Assembly (NCBI GenBank): GCA_903642325.1
Contig: CAHJWM010000019.1
Location: forward strand, 29,289-93,288
From: Myxococcales bacterium
GTDB lineage: Bacteria > Myxococcota_A > Polyangia > Polyangiales > Polyangiaceae
Length of the DNA stretch: 64,000 nt
Reading direction: 5' to 3'
Below the pieces are notes generated by a model. The model saw only the letters and a program-made list of their open reading frames with translations, was not told the origin of the DNA and ran no database searches. Position 1 is the first letter of the stretch. Each line of letters starts with the position of its first letter. Of the stretch, positions 7,968 through 15,608 are shown piece by piece. The translations under genes and the position numbers were made by a program.

Positions 7968-9856
7968 GCACCGTCGCTAGCACTAGACGGCACGTCAGGC
8001 GATAGTGGCGCGTTTGCGCACGTACTCAGCACCTCGAAGATCAATGTGAAGGAATTGCTCCGATTGTCTGCCGCCCGCAACGTCATTGTTCCGAGCTCGA
8101 AGGGTGCCCCCGGAGCCTCGGAGACGCGCGGCAAAAACATGAAAGCCCAGGGCATGGCGTCGTCCGGGTCGAAGTACGAGCCAAGGTCCCGTTCGATGGC
8201 GTGGCACCACAGCTCACCATCCAGCGCGGGATCGACGGTCAGCGTGCTGCCCAGGGGGACCACCTGACCGTTTCGCACGCCTCGTTGCTCTGAATGCAGG
8301 CTTACGTGATCGACGCCGAAAAACAACGTCAGCTCGGCACCGTTGCGAGAGTCGCCTTCGTCGATGCGCTCGATGCGGCACTCCGAAAAATGGACGCGCT
8401 GCTTTACGGGAAACGAGGACTCGGGCCTGACACTATCGGTGATGTCGACCGAGAACATCGGTCCGAAATCTTCGGCCATGAGGTGGCCGGTCCAGGTTTC
8501 GAAGCGGCGTCGATCGCCGCTCGCGAGCTCGCTATCCTGGTAACAAAAGACCATCGTGTAGCCGCGTAAGCGCCCGAATGTGCCGCCCTCCCCCGCGTCG
8601 AGCCGCGTGCGCCACGTGCCGGTATCGAGAAAATACGCTTCGCCCCCGGGGGCTCCGAGTTTGCGTTGCCCCGGTAATGCAACGTGGTCAGGTTGGTGGG
8701 TGTGGCCGGCGATGACGAGGTAGACGTCGCCCGAGTCGAGATCGAGCTCGGCCTGCGCTGTTCGCGAGGGGCGGCCGGTTTCGCTGTGACTCATCGCTAC
8801 CTCGAGCACGGAGACGAGCTGGGCCATGTGATGGGCGGAGCCGCTGTTCATGAAAAGCTTGATCAACTCTGCGACGGGCGACAGCAGCCCGCTCGCGAGC
8901 CCCGCGACCTGAGCCATGAAGAAGGGATCGTGCTGAACGCTCTCGACGACGTCGCGCAGCACCGGCCGGAGGATCTCGAACGTGCGACGCTCGCTCGCCC
9001 CCACGTAGTCGATGAGGTAACGCACGATCATGCTCTGTGGGCGCACGTCGTCGAACTCTGTGAGCGCGGCATAGATGCGCCGGTAGGGCTCCCCAGGTAC
9101 GCCCGGAACGCGCAGCTCGCGCGCATAAAAGACGCGAAACGCCAGAGCTAACCTGGTCGCGACCTCGACCGTCGCGCAGTCACCGAAGGTTGGCTTGTCG
9201 TAAGCCAAGCTCGCCGAAGGGCGCTTGGGATCGAACGGCTCGGAAAAATTCGCCGGGTCGTATTCGTGACCGTGCCGGATGCGAACGCCATATCCCGCGG
9301 CCCGCTTCCACTCGAGCTGGTGCGGGAACGGGGCGTCGGCAGGCACCAGTCCGGTGCCCAGGCACAGCAGCCGACGAACGCGCTGACGGGTGGAGGGCCA
9401 AAGCTGGCACAGCCGATCGTGATTGCCGGGAATGTAATGCGTGACGACGATGGCAGGCCGAGCGCCAGCGTGACCGCCGATGCCTCGCTTCACGAACTCC
9501 CTCAGGGTGTCGAAGAAGTCCTGATTATCGAGCTCAATCGCGCTCAAGATCTCGTGCACCTTGGCTTCGAGCTCTAAAGACTCCGCCCCCGGGTGCACGG
9601 TCGGACGCCGAGTCTCACCGTTCGAGAACCAGAGTGGGGTACGGTGCAGCTCGAAGATGTCTCCAGCGAGCACGAGCTGCACGTCGGTCGCGCCGGAGCG
9701 CTCTACGTTCTCCGTGATCTCGGCGAAGAGCAAGGAGAGCGCGCCAGCGTTCACGTTTCGGACGACACGGGTCTCCAACACCCGCCCGTTCTCGTTCCGC
9801 CGAATGACGTCGTGCTTCGTGTGCTGCAAGTGTAAATCGCTGATGACGACAATCAT
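7964..9856 (-). CDS. Large calcineurin-like metallophosphoesterase
   Basis: A 630-residue protein whose N-terminal part (about 1-420) is a calcineurin-like phosphoesterase. The five metal/catalytic blocks are visible: SDLHL (Asp7, His9), LAGDIFEL, IPGNHDRL, RHGHEYD and AGHTHQPDH. Between them lies a long, mostly helical insertion containing LASGLLSPVAELIKLF. The C-terminal 180 residues (from FPVKQRVHFSE on) are predicted beta-rich and match no domain I recognise. Substrate is unknown; the family includes nucleotide, lipid-phosphate and protein phosphatases. There is no signal peptide, so it acts in the cytoplasm or at the inner face of the membrane. It is translationally coupled to the downstream aldo-keto reductase. 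Confidence 0.88.
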   Translation of the reverse strand: MIVVISDLHLQHTKHDVIRRNENGRVLETRVVRNVNAGALSLLFAEITENVERSGATDVQLVLAGDIFELHRTPLWFSNGETRRPTVHPGAESLELEAKVHEILSAIELDNQDFFDTLREFVKRGIGGHAGARPAIVVTHYIPGNHDRLCQLWPSTRQRVRRLLCLGTGLVPADAPFPHQLEWKRAAGYGVRIRHGHEYDPANFSEPFDPKRPSASLAYDKPTFGDCATVEVATRLALAFRVFYARELRVPGVPGEPYRRIYAALTEFDDVRPQSMIVRYLIDYVGASERRTFEILRPVLRDVVESVQHDPFFMAQVAGLASGLLSPVAELIKLFMNSGSAHHMAQLVSVLEVAMSHSETGRPSRTAQAELDLDSGDVYLVIAGHTHQPDHVALPGQRKLGAPGGEAYFLDTGTWRTRLDAGEGGTFGRLRGYTMVFCYQDSELASGDRRRFETWTGHLMAEDFGPMFSVDITDSVRPESSFPVKQRVHFSECRIERIDEGDSRNGAELTLFFGVDHVSLHSEQRGVRNGQVVPLGSTLTVDPALDGELWCHAIERDLGSYFDPDDAMPWAFMFLPRVSEAPGAPFELGTMTLRAADNRSNSFTLIFEVLSTCANAPLSPDVPSSASDGA

Positions 9857-9969
9857 TGGGCCTGCCTGAGGGAGGATTCAGATGAGAGCATGACGAACTT
9901 TCGGACGGGAAGTGCGCTCGAGAAATCGCTAGGCGGGGGCTGCGGTCCGTAGCAGCATCGGTGCCGCTC

Positions 9970-10824
9970 ATGCCGCTCGAGCTTGCCATCCGCCCGCGCA
10001 TTCGTTTGCACGAGGGTTTTTCGGTACCCAAACCGCGACGCGGTTTTCGGGTGCCTCGGTTTGCGTTGCCCGTGCTGGCTTATTGGGCGGTCGTCGGGGG
10101 TGTCTGCCACGCGCTCCTCCACGCGCAGCCCGATCAAGGCCCGCGCTCCACCGCGCTCTCGGCCTCAGAAGTGGCGGGGCCGCTCCCGGCCGAGCCCAGC
10201 GACCTCTCCCAGAACCCCGGGCTCCCGGCCAAGGCTAGCGAGCCCAGCGAATTGACAGACTTGACCACGCCCCAGGACCAACGGGCTGCGCGCCTCGACC
10301 GCGAGCAATCCGACGATCGGGGTGGCGACAGCTCGCCTGGCCGCAGCGGGTACCGACATGCAGACCGGCTCGGTGACGCCGTCGCTCATGCCCAAGCCGC
10401 CGGCCTCGCCGCGCTCACTGCGCCGAGCGCCCCATTCACTGCGCCGAGCGCCCCGCTCACTGCGCCGAGCGCCCCATTCACTGAGCCAAGCGGCGCGCGC
10501 AGGGGCGCTGACCTTCCGACCTGCGAGGCTGCTTCTGCAGCAGCGGTGCAAGACCTCGATTTTTCCAGCAGCGATCGCACCGCCGATTTACCCAGTGCGG
10601 TGATCGCGGGTGTGCTCGAAAATGGCGCCTGGGTGAGCACATGCCATGTACCTCCCAGCACGCACTTCGGCGTCTGTGTCGCCATTCGACGAGGCCAAGT
10701 AACCGCCGTCACCGTCACCACCCGCCCGCCCGACGCCGCCCTAGGAGCCTGCATTAGACAGCGAGCGGCCGCTCTCCAGTTCCCCTATAGCGCCCGCCTC
10801 GATATCGCTCGCACCCAATTCTAA
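9970..10824 (+). CDS. Membrane-anchored repeat protein with conserved C-terminal domain
   Basis: A 284-residue protein of unknown function. Residues about 20-42 form one membrane segment (ALPVLAYWAVVGGVCHALL), so the rest is likely periplasmic. A Pro/Ser/Ala-rich low-complexity stretch follows and includes tandem copies of the heptad TAPSAPF. The last 75 residues (GVLENGAWVSTCHVP to the end) resemble a C-terminal domain seen in many myxobacterial proteins: a Trp, two conserved cysteines (CHVP and ACIRQR), VAIRRG and a closing ARTQF. The architecture recalls TonB- or AgmX-like periplasm-spanning proteins, but that is inference. Start is uncertain: an in-frame GTG at 9961 is the alternative, and no Shine-Dalgarno sequence marks either. 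Confidence 0.65.
   Translation: MPLELAIRPRIRLHEGFSVPKPRRGFRVPRFALPVLAYWAVVGGVCHALLHAQPDQGPRSTALSASEVAGPLPAEPSDLSQNPGLPAKASEPSELTDLTTPQDQRAARLDREQSDDRGGDSSPGRSGYRHADRLGDAVAHAQAAGLAALTAPSAPFTAPSAPLTAPSAPFTEPSGARRGADLPTCEAASAAAVQDLDFSSSDRTADLPSAVIAGVLENGAWVSTCHVPPSTHFGVCVAIRRGQVTAVTVTTRPPDAALGACIRQRAAALQFPYSARLDIARTQF
10420..10482 (+). repeat. Three tandem 21-bp repeats inside a coding region
   Basis: Three adjacent 21-base units at 10420-10440, 10441-10461 and 10462-10482 are identical except for ATT/GCT differences in the last third. A degenerate partial unit follows. Each unit encodes TAPSAPF or TAPSAPL, so the repeat is in frame and can change copy number without breaking the gene. Confidence 0.95.
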
Positions 10825-10973
10825 CCCCGCGCGCGTCTTAGCGGAATCGGCGCGCCGCGGCATCACCGCGGCGCGAGATCATAGCCGCAGGCGGCACGCC
10901 GCGGAGCGTATACAACCGTACAAATGGCCGTGCGCGACTTGACGAGCGCGACCGCAACTCGCATCACTAGTGT

Positions 10974-12647
10974 GTGCGAGCCCTGGCAGATCTCGATGTT
11001 CTGATCATCGATTGCCAAACAACAGGCGCAAGCCCCGCGTTCGGCTCGGTGCTCGAGCTGGGTTGGGGCGTCACGCGGGCAAGCGACGCAGAAACGCGAG
11101 CGCTGCAAGCGCACTGGATTACTCTGCCGCAGGGTCACAGCGTGCCGCTGCAGGTCCAAAAGCTCACCGGCTACGATCCGATGCACGTGCCGGACGGCAT
11201 CTCCGACGGCGACGCCTGGCAACGGCTGCGCAGCACCGTGGCGTCGAGCACGTTCGCGCCAACGGCTATCCACTACGCGCGCTTCGAGCTCTCCTTCTTG
11301 CGCGACTGGGCCGCTCGCCTCGTGCCGGACGCGCCATTCCCAATCGACGCGGTGTGCGTTCATGCCATCGCGACGCGCTTGTACCCGGAGTTGCCGCGCC
11401 AATCGCTGCGCGCGCTCGCAGGCTACCTGGGCCACGGCTTGGATCTCACGCGGCGCTCGCTGGGGCACGTCGAAGCCACCGCCTTCGTCTGGCGCAAGCT
11501 GTGCGCGGGGTTGGCTAACCGGGGCATCGAGAGCTGGGAGCAGCTGCAAGCCTGGCTCGCCGAGCGCGCCCCGTCCAAGCCGCGGCCGAAAAAACCCAAG
11601 TACCCAATAGCGCCCGAGCGGTACAAAACTTTGCCTGACGCGCCTGGGGTCTACAAATTTTTACGGAGCAACGGGGACGTGTTGTACGTCGGCAAAGCCG
11701 CTAGCTTGAAGAAACGCGCGGCCAGTCACTTCGGGGCGCGTGGCGGCACGCCGCAAGCGCCCGAGATGCTGACTCAGGTCAGCGAAATCGAAGTCACCGT
11801 CGTGGCTAGCGCGCTGGAAGCCGCGCTCCTCGAGAATGAAACCATAAAAACACTTCAACCACCGTACAACGTCCAACTCACGGTGGGCGACCCACGCGTT
11901 TGGTACAGCACCGCCACGTTCGAGCACGCGGCCGCCACGCCAGATGACGAGCACACGCTCGGTCCTGTTCCATCGGAGTACTCCCTGCGACCCTTGGCGG
12001 CGTTGATTGCGCTCGCAGCGGGCGCGCCCTGCAGCGCGGCCTTACGCAGCAGTGCGGTGGGGGTATCCGCCTTGTGGCCGCCGAGTCCCGAGGTGTTCAC
12101 AACGGGCTGGGCCGAGTTTTCAGGGCGCCATCGTGCTGCGCTAATCGGCGCGCCCCGCTTCGCCGTATTGCGCCTCGCTCACGCGTTACTGCTCAGCCGG
12201 GCCGGGGAAAAGCCGGCCGAAGACTTGGAGAGCGCCGAAACCACCCTTAAAACGAATGTCTGGGACTCAGAGCGGGTTGCTCGCCACCTCGAGCGCGCCG
12301 CCGCCCAGGCCTATCAAACTTATCGCCGAGCGCGCTGGCTTCAGCTCATTCACGACAGCAACATCATCTATCGTGAGCCGGAGAGCTCGCGCGCCAGGCT
12401 GCTTCTCGTCCGGGGCGGCGATTTGCTCGAAGCCAGCGACGCACCGAGCGAGTTGGCCGCAATGCCCCACCCGCGCGCTAGGCGCCGCCCGCGCGCCACG
12501 TTCGACCGCAACAAGTACGACCGGCTGCGCATCCTCACCACCGAGCTCAAACGTATCAAACGCGACCGCGGGGATATCTCGGTGCTGTGGGGGCATGGCC
12601 GCCTCGTTCTGCCGCGTTTTTTGCACGGGATTTTGCGCGTAGTGTGA
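10974..12647 (+). CDS. Degenerate DEDDh exonuclease domain fused to GIY-YIG (UvrC N-terminal type) nuclease
   Basis: A 557-residue protein with the layout of the actinobacterial and myxobacterial DnaQ-epsilon/UvrC fusion proteins. Residues about 8-180 have the DnaQ-like exonuclease fold, but its active site is eroded: motif I reads IIDCQTTG (Glu to Gln15), motif II HYARFELSF (Asp to Glu105), and motif III lacks both the usual His (Arg160) and Asp (His165). Residues about 218-300 are a GIY-YIG domain with GVY (225-227), YVG (238-240), Arg248, Glu287 and PPYNV, all intact. The C-terminal 250 residues are unassigned. A role in DNA incision or repair is likely, with the N-terminal part perhaps only binding DNA. 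The start is the GTG at 10974; it stands alone. Confidence 0.85.
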   Translation: MRALADLDVLIIDCQTTGASPAFGSVLELGWGVTRASDAETRALQAHWITLPQGHSVPLQVQKLTGYDPMHVPDGISDGDAWQRLRSTVASSTFAPTAIHYARFELSFLRDWAARLVPDAPFPIDAVCVHAIATRLYPELPRQSLRALAGYLGHGLDLTRRSLGHVEATAFVWRKLCAGLANRGIESWEQLQAWLAERAPSKPRPKKPKYPIAPERYKTLPDAPGVYKFLRSNGDVLYVGKAASLKKRAASHFGARGGTPQAPEMLTQVSEIEVTVVASALEAALLENETIKTLQPPYNVQLTVGDPRVWYSTATFEHAAATPDDEHTLGPVPSEYSLRPLAALIALAAGAPCSAALRSSAVGVSALWPPSPEVFTTGWAEFSGRHRAALIGAPRFAVLRLAHALLLSRAGEKPAEDLESAETTLKTNVWDSERVARHLERAAAQAYQTYRRARWLQLIHDSNIIYREPESSRARLLLVRGGDLLEASDAPSELAAMPHPRARRRPRATFDRNKYDRLRILTTELKRIKRDRGDISVLWGHGRLVLPRFLHGILRVV

Positions 12648-12716
12648 GTCTCACGGCGGCCGTCTGCGAGCGCACTTTCGGCACACCATTTGCTTGGTCA
12701 TCTTCGGAGGTCGTCA

Positions 12717-13238
12717 ATGTCAAATCCCATCGAAGATATTGCAGCCAAGGCCATGGGCACGGTGAAAGCGGTGAGTGCTGGGTTCAAGGGCCTGCGTGGC
12801 GTGTTTTTACACTTGGCGGAAGAGCATGGCGAGGTCGGCGCGCTCATGAAGCGGCTCAGCAAGAGCAGCGACGCGCAGGTCCGCCGCGAGCACTTTCCAC
12901 ACATCCGCGCCGAGCTGCTGTCCCATGAAAAAGGGGAGTTAGCCGAGGTGTACTCGTTGCTCGCCAACTACGAGCAAATGCGTGAGGTCGTGGTGAAACA
13001 CAACGACGAAGCACACACGCTGGAAAAGGCGATCGCCGAGGTGGATGCGCAGGACTACTCGAGTGAGGAGTGGGGCCTATCGTTCAACCGTTTGTTCTCC
13101 TTGGTCCAGTCCCACGTCGAGGAGGAGGAGAACGACTTCTTTCCGAGGGCTCAGCAGGTCGTGGACGAAGCGGAGTCCAAACAAATATTAGAGCGTTACG
13201 AAGCGGCCAAGAAAGCAGTTAAACAGCACGTGCAGTGA
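12717..13238 (+). CDS. Hemerythrin HHE-domain protein
   Basis: A 173-residue four-helix hemerythrin-like protein. Iron-ligand candidates are spread in the expected order: AEEHGEVG, LLSHEKGEL, VVKHNDEAHTLE and QSHVEEEENDFFP, the last being the typical HxxxEE(N/D)xFFP block. Such proteins bind a di-iron centre and are linked to oxygen, nitric oxide or iron sensing and repair. The ATG at 12717 has GGAGG six bases upstream. An earlier in-frame start at 12690 would add nine residues without a ribosome binding site. The gene is monocistronic, ending before a stem-loop at 13264-13295. Confidence 0.9.
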   Translation: MSNPIEDIAAKAMGTVKAVSAGFKGLRGVFLHLAEEHGEVGALMKRLSKSSDAQVRREHFPHIRAELLSHEKGELAEVYSLLANYEQMREVVVKHNDEAHTLEKAIAEVDAQDYSSEEWGLSFNRLFSLVQSHVEEEENDFFPRAQQVVDEAESKQILERYEAAKKAVKQHVQ

Positions 13239-13263
13239 GCCCGAACGTTACACATATCGACGG

Positions 13264-13295
13264 AGCTGACTCTCTTTCGTACCAGGGAGTCAGCT
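13264..13295 (+). terminator. Candidate terminator hairpin after the hemerythrin gene
   Basis: A perfect 9-bp stem (AGCTGACTC/GAGTCAGCT), extendable by a G-U and a C-G pair, starts 25 bases past the hemerythrin stop codon. It lacks a following T run, so it may need Rho or merely protect the 3' end. Confidence 0.45.
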
Positions 13296-13514
13296 GGGCC
13301 GCTTGCGCGTGAGCAAGGCTAGCGCCGCCGAGCGAGGCACGAACGCTCCCGCGGCAAACCGAGCCGAGTTGCAGAATTAGAGGCAGTGCGGGAGCAAGCC
13401 GCAGCAACGCACAATGTGGGCGCCATTAAAGCGCCTGTCGATGCTTAACCGCAGCTCAGGGGAGCCGTTCGAGCCTGCTGAAGCGCGTTGCTTCCAGATC
13501 CCGCGGAGCCTGAC

Positions 13515-13766
13515 TTGAGACTTATCGCACGTTATGCCGGCATTTTGTGGGTAGCTCTTTCAGCACTAACCGTCGGGTGCGGTAACGACGCAGATTCAAC
13601 AGCCAAAGACAACGCCGGCGGCTCAGCGGGCGCGTCGGATCGGTCTGGCTCGTCGGGTCGCTCTGGCTCGAACAACGGCAATGGGGGCGTCGGGCATGAT
13701 GTTCCTGGCGGAACGTCGAGCTCGCAAACGACTGGGGTCGTGAAACTTACCTTGAAGGTCAAGTGA
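13515..13766 (+). CDS. Small predicted lipoprotein
   Basis: An 83-residue protein beginning with a lipoprotein signal (MRLIARYAGILWVALSALTV, then GC, the lipobox cysteine). After the cysteine it is almost wholly Gly/Ser/Asn/Asp-rich linker, ending in a short hydrophobic/basic tail VVKLTLKVK. I take the TTG at 13515 as start because GGAG lies seven bases upstream and the signal peptide then has normal length; a TTG at 13488 is the alternative. No folded domain is visible. The next gene starts seven bases after its stop on the same strand, so the two are almost certainly one operon and the lipoprotein may partner the secreted product. Confidence 0.65.
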   Translation: MRLIARYAGILWVALSALTVGCGNDADSTAKDNAGGSAGASDRSGSSGRSGSNNGNGGVGHDVPGGTSSSQTTGVVKLTLKVK

Positions 13767-13773
13767 GGGGCTC

Positions 13774-14967
13774 ATGAAGCACAGCACTAGACTTCGAAGC
13801 TGTTCAGTTGCTTGCGCCGCGTTGAGCGCCGTCCTGGGCTGGAGCGCCCTCACCCATGCCATGCCCGGCGAAGTGAGCTTCACGCCGACTGGCTTCAAGC
13901 TGTCCGTCATGCGCATCGTGCTCTCGGCAACCGATGCCAACGGTAATCCAACCTCTCAGGCCGTGCTCTATTCGTGCCCAGCGTCCACTGAGGAAGAGTG
14001 TTTGGTCGACGTCACCGACCAAGCCTCGCTCGACTCAATCGCGGCCGCGGCTGGGTCTGCAAAAGTCCACGTCGGCACCTACGACAGCGTGTCGATGGAA
14101 ATGTGCGCCGCAGGCAAGAACGGTATGACGCCCGCGCCCGGCTTCATCCGTGGCAGCTTCACCATCGCGAGCGAGCACAAGACGTACGTGACGAGCGCGG
14201 ATGCCGCGGACGCGCAGGGCATTCGGAGCTTGGCGGAGGGGGACAGCGTCAATCCGGACTTTACGAAAATAGGCAATTGGTCCTGCAACACAAAGACCGT
14301 ACATTTACCAAAGCCCGTCACCGTTAGCGCCGGGACTCCAACGGATTTGACGGTCGTCGTCGACCCGAAGCTGATCGCATTCTCCACGCCGAATACATCG
14401 GGCGGCATGGGCGGCTGCCGCGGCCAGGAGGACGGTCGAGCGCGCGGTTTCTGCGTCTCTTATCCGTCGATCATCTCGCTCGTCAGTGAAGGCGCGCCGG
14501 AGCTCGACCGCTTCTTGGTCGCACACCACCGCACCGACCCGGCGCTGATCGACGATAGCAAAGCAAATGCGTACGTGGTGGTCGTGCGCAGCGCCACGAC
14601 CCTAGACCCCATCACCGCTTTCGTGCGCCCATATTACAGCGAGACCTCCGCCAGCGCGTCTTCGAACATGGTGCAGGACATGGTTTACGGCGGGCCGGCC
14701 TACTTCGGCGAAACGTTGGTCGGCAGCGTGCACGTGACGCCAACCGGGGGCATCGACTTCGTCACGGGCGGAAGCCTGGACGGCAACTCCGCCATGTTCA
14801 AAAACTTTACCGTGGATGACCACAAAGGAGTGGTCGACACTCGAGAGCTCGGCAGCTATCAGTATCACGCCATTCCGATCTCCCCAGGTGAGGGCGGCGC
14901 GGGCGGCGTCAGCGGGGCGGAAGGCGGTTCCGGCGGCGCGGGCGGCGAAAGCGGCGAGGGCGGTTGA
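13774..14967 (+). CDS. Secreted protein of unknown function with Gly-rich C-terminal tail
   Basis: A 397-residue protein with a clear Sec signal peptide ending about residue 29 (SALTHA). The mature part is likely beta-rich and contains six or more cysteines, including SCPASTEEECLVDV and NWSCNTKTVHL. Segments such as TDLTVVVDPKLIAF and VHVGTYDSVSMEMC suggest repeated beta-sandwich modules, reminiscent of DUF4382-type proteins, but I do not recognise the family with confidence. The last 26 residues are a Gly/Ser/Glu/Ala tail that simply stops at TGA. An AGGGG precedes the ATG. It follows the small lipoprotein gene by seven bases and is probably exported to the periplasm or outside. Confidence 0.8.
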   Translation: MKHSTRLRSCSVACAALSAVLGWSALTHAMPGEVSFTPTGFKLSVMRIVLSATDANGNPTSQAVLYSCPASTEEECLVDVTDQASLDSIAAAAGSAKVHVGTYDSVSMEMCAAGKNGMTPAPGFIRGSFTIASEHKTYVTSADAADAQGIRSLAEGDSVNPDFTKIGNWSCNTKTVHLPKPVTVSAGTPTDLTVVVDPKLIAFSTPNTSGGMGGCRGQEDGRARGFCVSYPSIISLVSEGAPELDRFLVAHHRTDPALIDDSKANAYVVVVRSATTLDPITAFVRPYYSETSASASSNMVQDMVYGGPAYFGETLVGSVHVTPTGGIDFVTGGSLDGNSAMFKNFTVDDHKGVVDTRELGSYQYHAIPISPGEGGAGGVSGAEGGSGGAGGESGEGG

Positions 14968-15128
14968 GGGGCGCGCACGCGGCTTAGCGCTCGCTCCAAA
15001 AAGGGCCCCGGTGACGCCCCCTGCCTGGCGGTCGCGGCGGCACTGCGCCGAGCACGAACCCTGCATGTGGGGACGTCGAAACCGCGCCCCGCGATATGTG
15101 GCGCGATCACGCACCAAGGAGCCGTCAT

Positions 15129-15482
15129 ATGACCGAGATCAAGCGACGCGACGCCACGGGCCACCTGGACCCCGAGTATCAGAAGAAGCTGCTCGACAGC
15201 GCCCGCGAGAATAAAAATCAGGACGGCAGCGACAAGGCGTTCTTGAACATGCCCCGCACTGGAGAGCCAATCGGCGAGGACATGGGCGAGGCTTTCTTGG
15301 AAGCGGCCACATCCGGTGAGGACACCGAATCGGACCGGCACGACCAAGTGACCGAAGAAGAGCGCGGCGGCCCATTCGTCACGACGACCGCAGGTGAAGA
15401 GTTCGCTGGTGGCACGGACGAATCGAACATCCTCGAGGCAACTCGCGAGCCGTTCCCCACGACGTCTAAATCCGGCACCTGA
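15129..15482 (+). CDS. Small acidic protein of unknown function
   Basis: A 117-residue, strongly acidic, probably cytoplasmic protein. It begins MTEIKRRDATGHLDPEY and has a conserved-looking core DQVTEEERGGPFVTTTAGEEFAGGTD followed by NILEATREPFP. I have seen this pattern in uncharacterised proteobacterial proteins of about 100-120 residues; no function is known. The ATG at 15129 is chosen because AAGGAG lies nine bases upstream; a start at 15096 would add unlike residues. The protein looks intrinsically disordered. It is single, with the efflux genes facing it on the other strand. Confidence 0.7.
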   Translation: MTEIKRRDATGHLDPEYQKKLLDSARENKNQDGSDKAFLNMPRTGEPIGEDMGEAFLEAATSGEDTESDRHDQVTEEERGGPFVTTTAGEEFAGGTDESNILEATREPFPTTSKSGT

Positions 15483-15608
15483 GCCGGGACCCGGAATTCA
15501 AACCTCGGTTGCCCAGCGGAGGTTGGGCGCCCGGGGTCCCGCAACGCACCTCGTGCAGCGGTCTCGTACCCGCGCTGAACGATCCTAGTGTAACGCCGGC
15601 GCGCCGCG

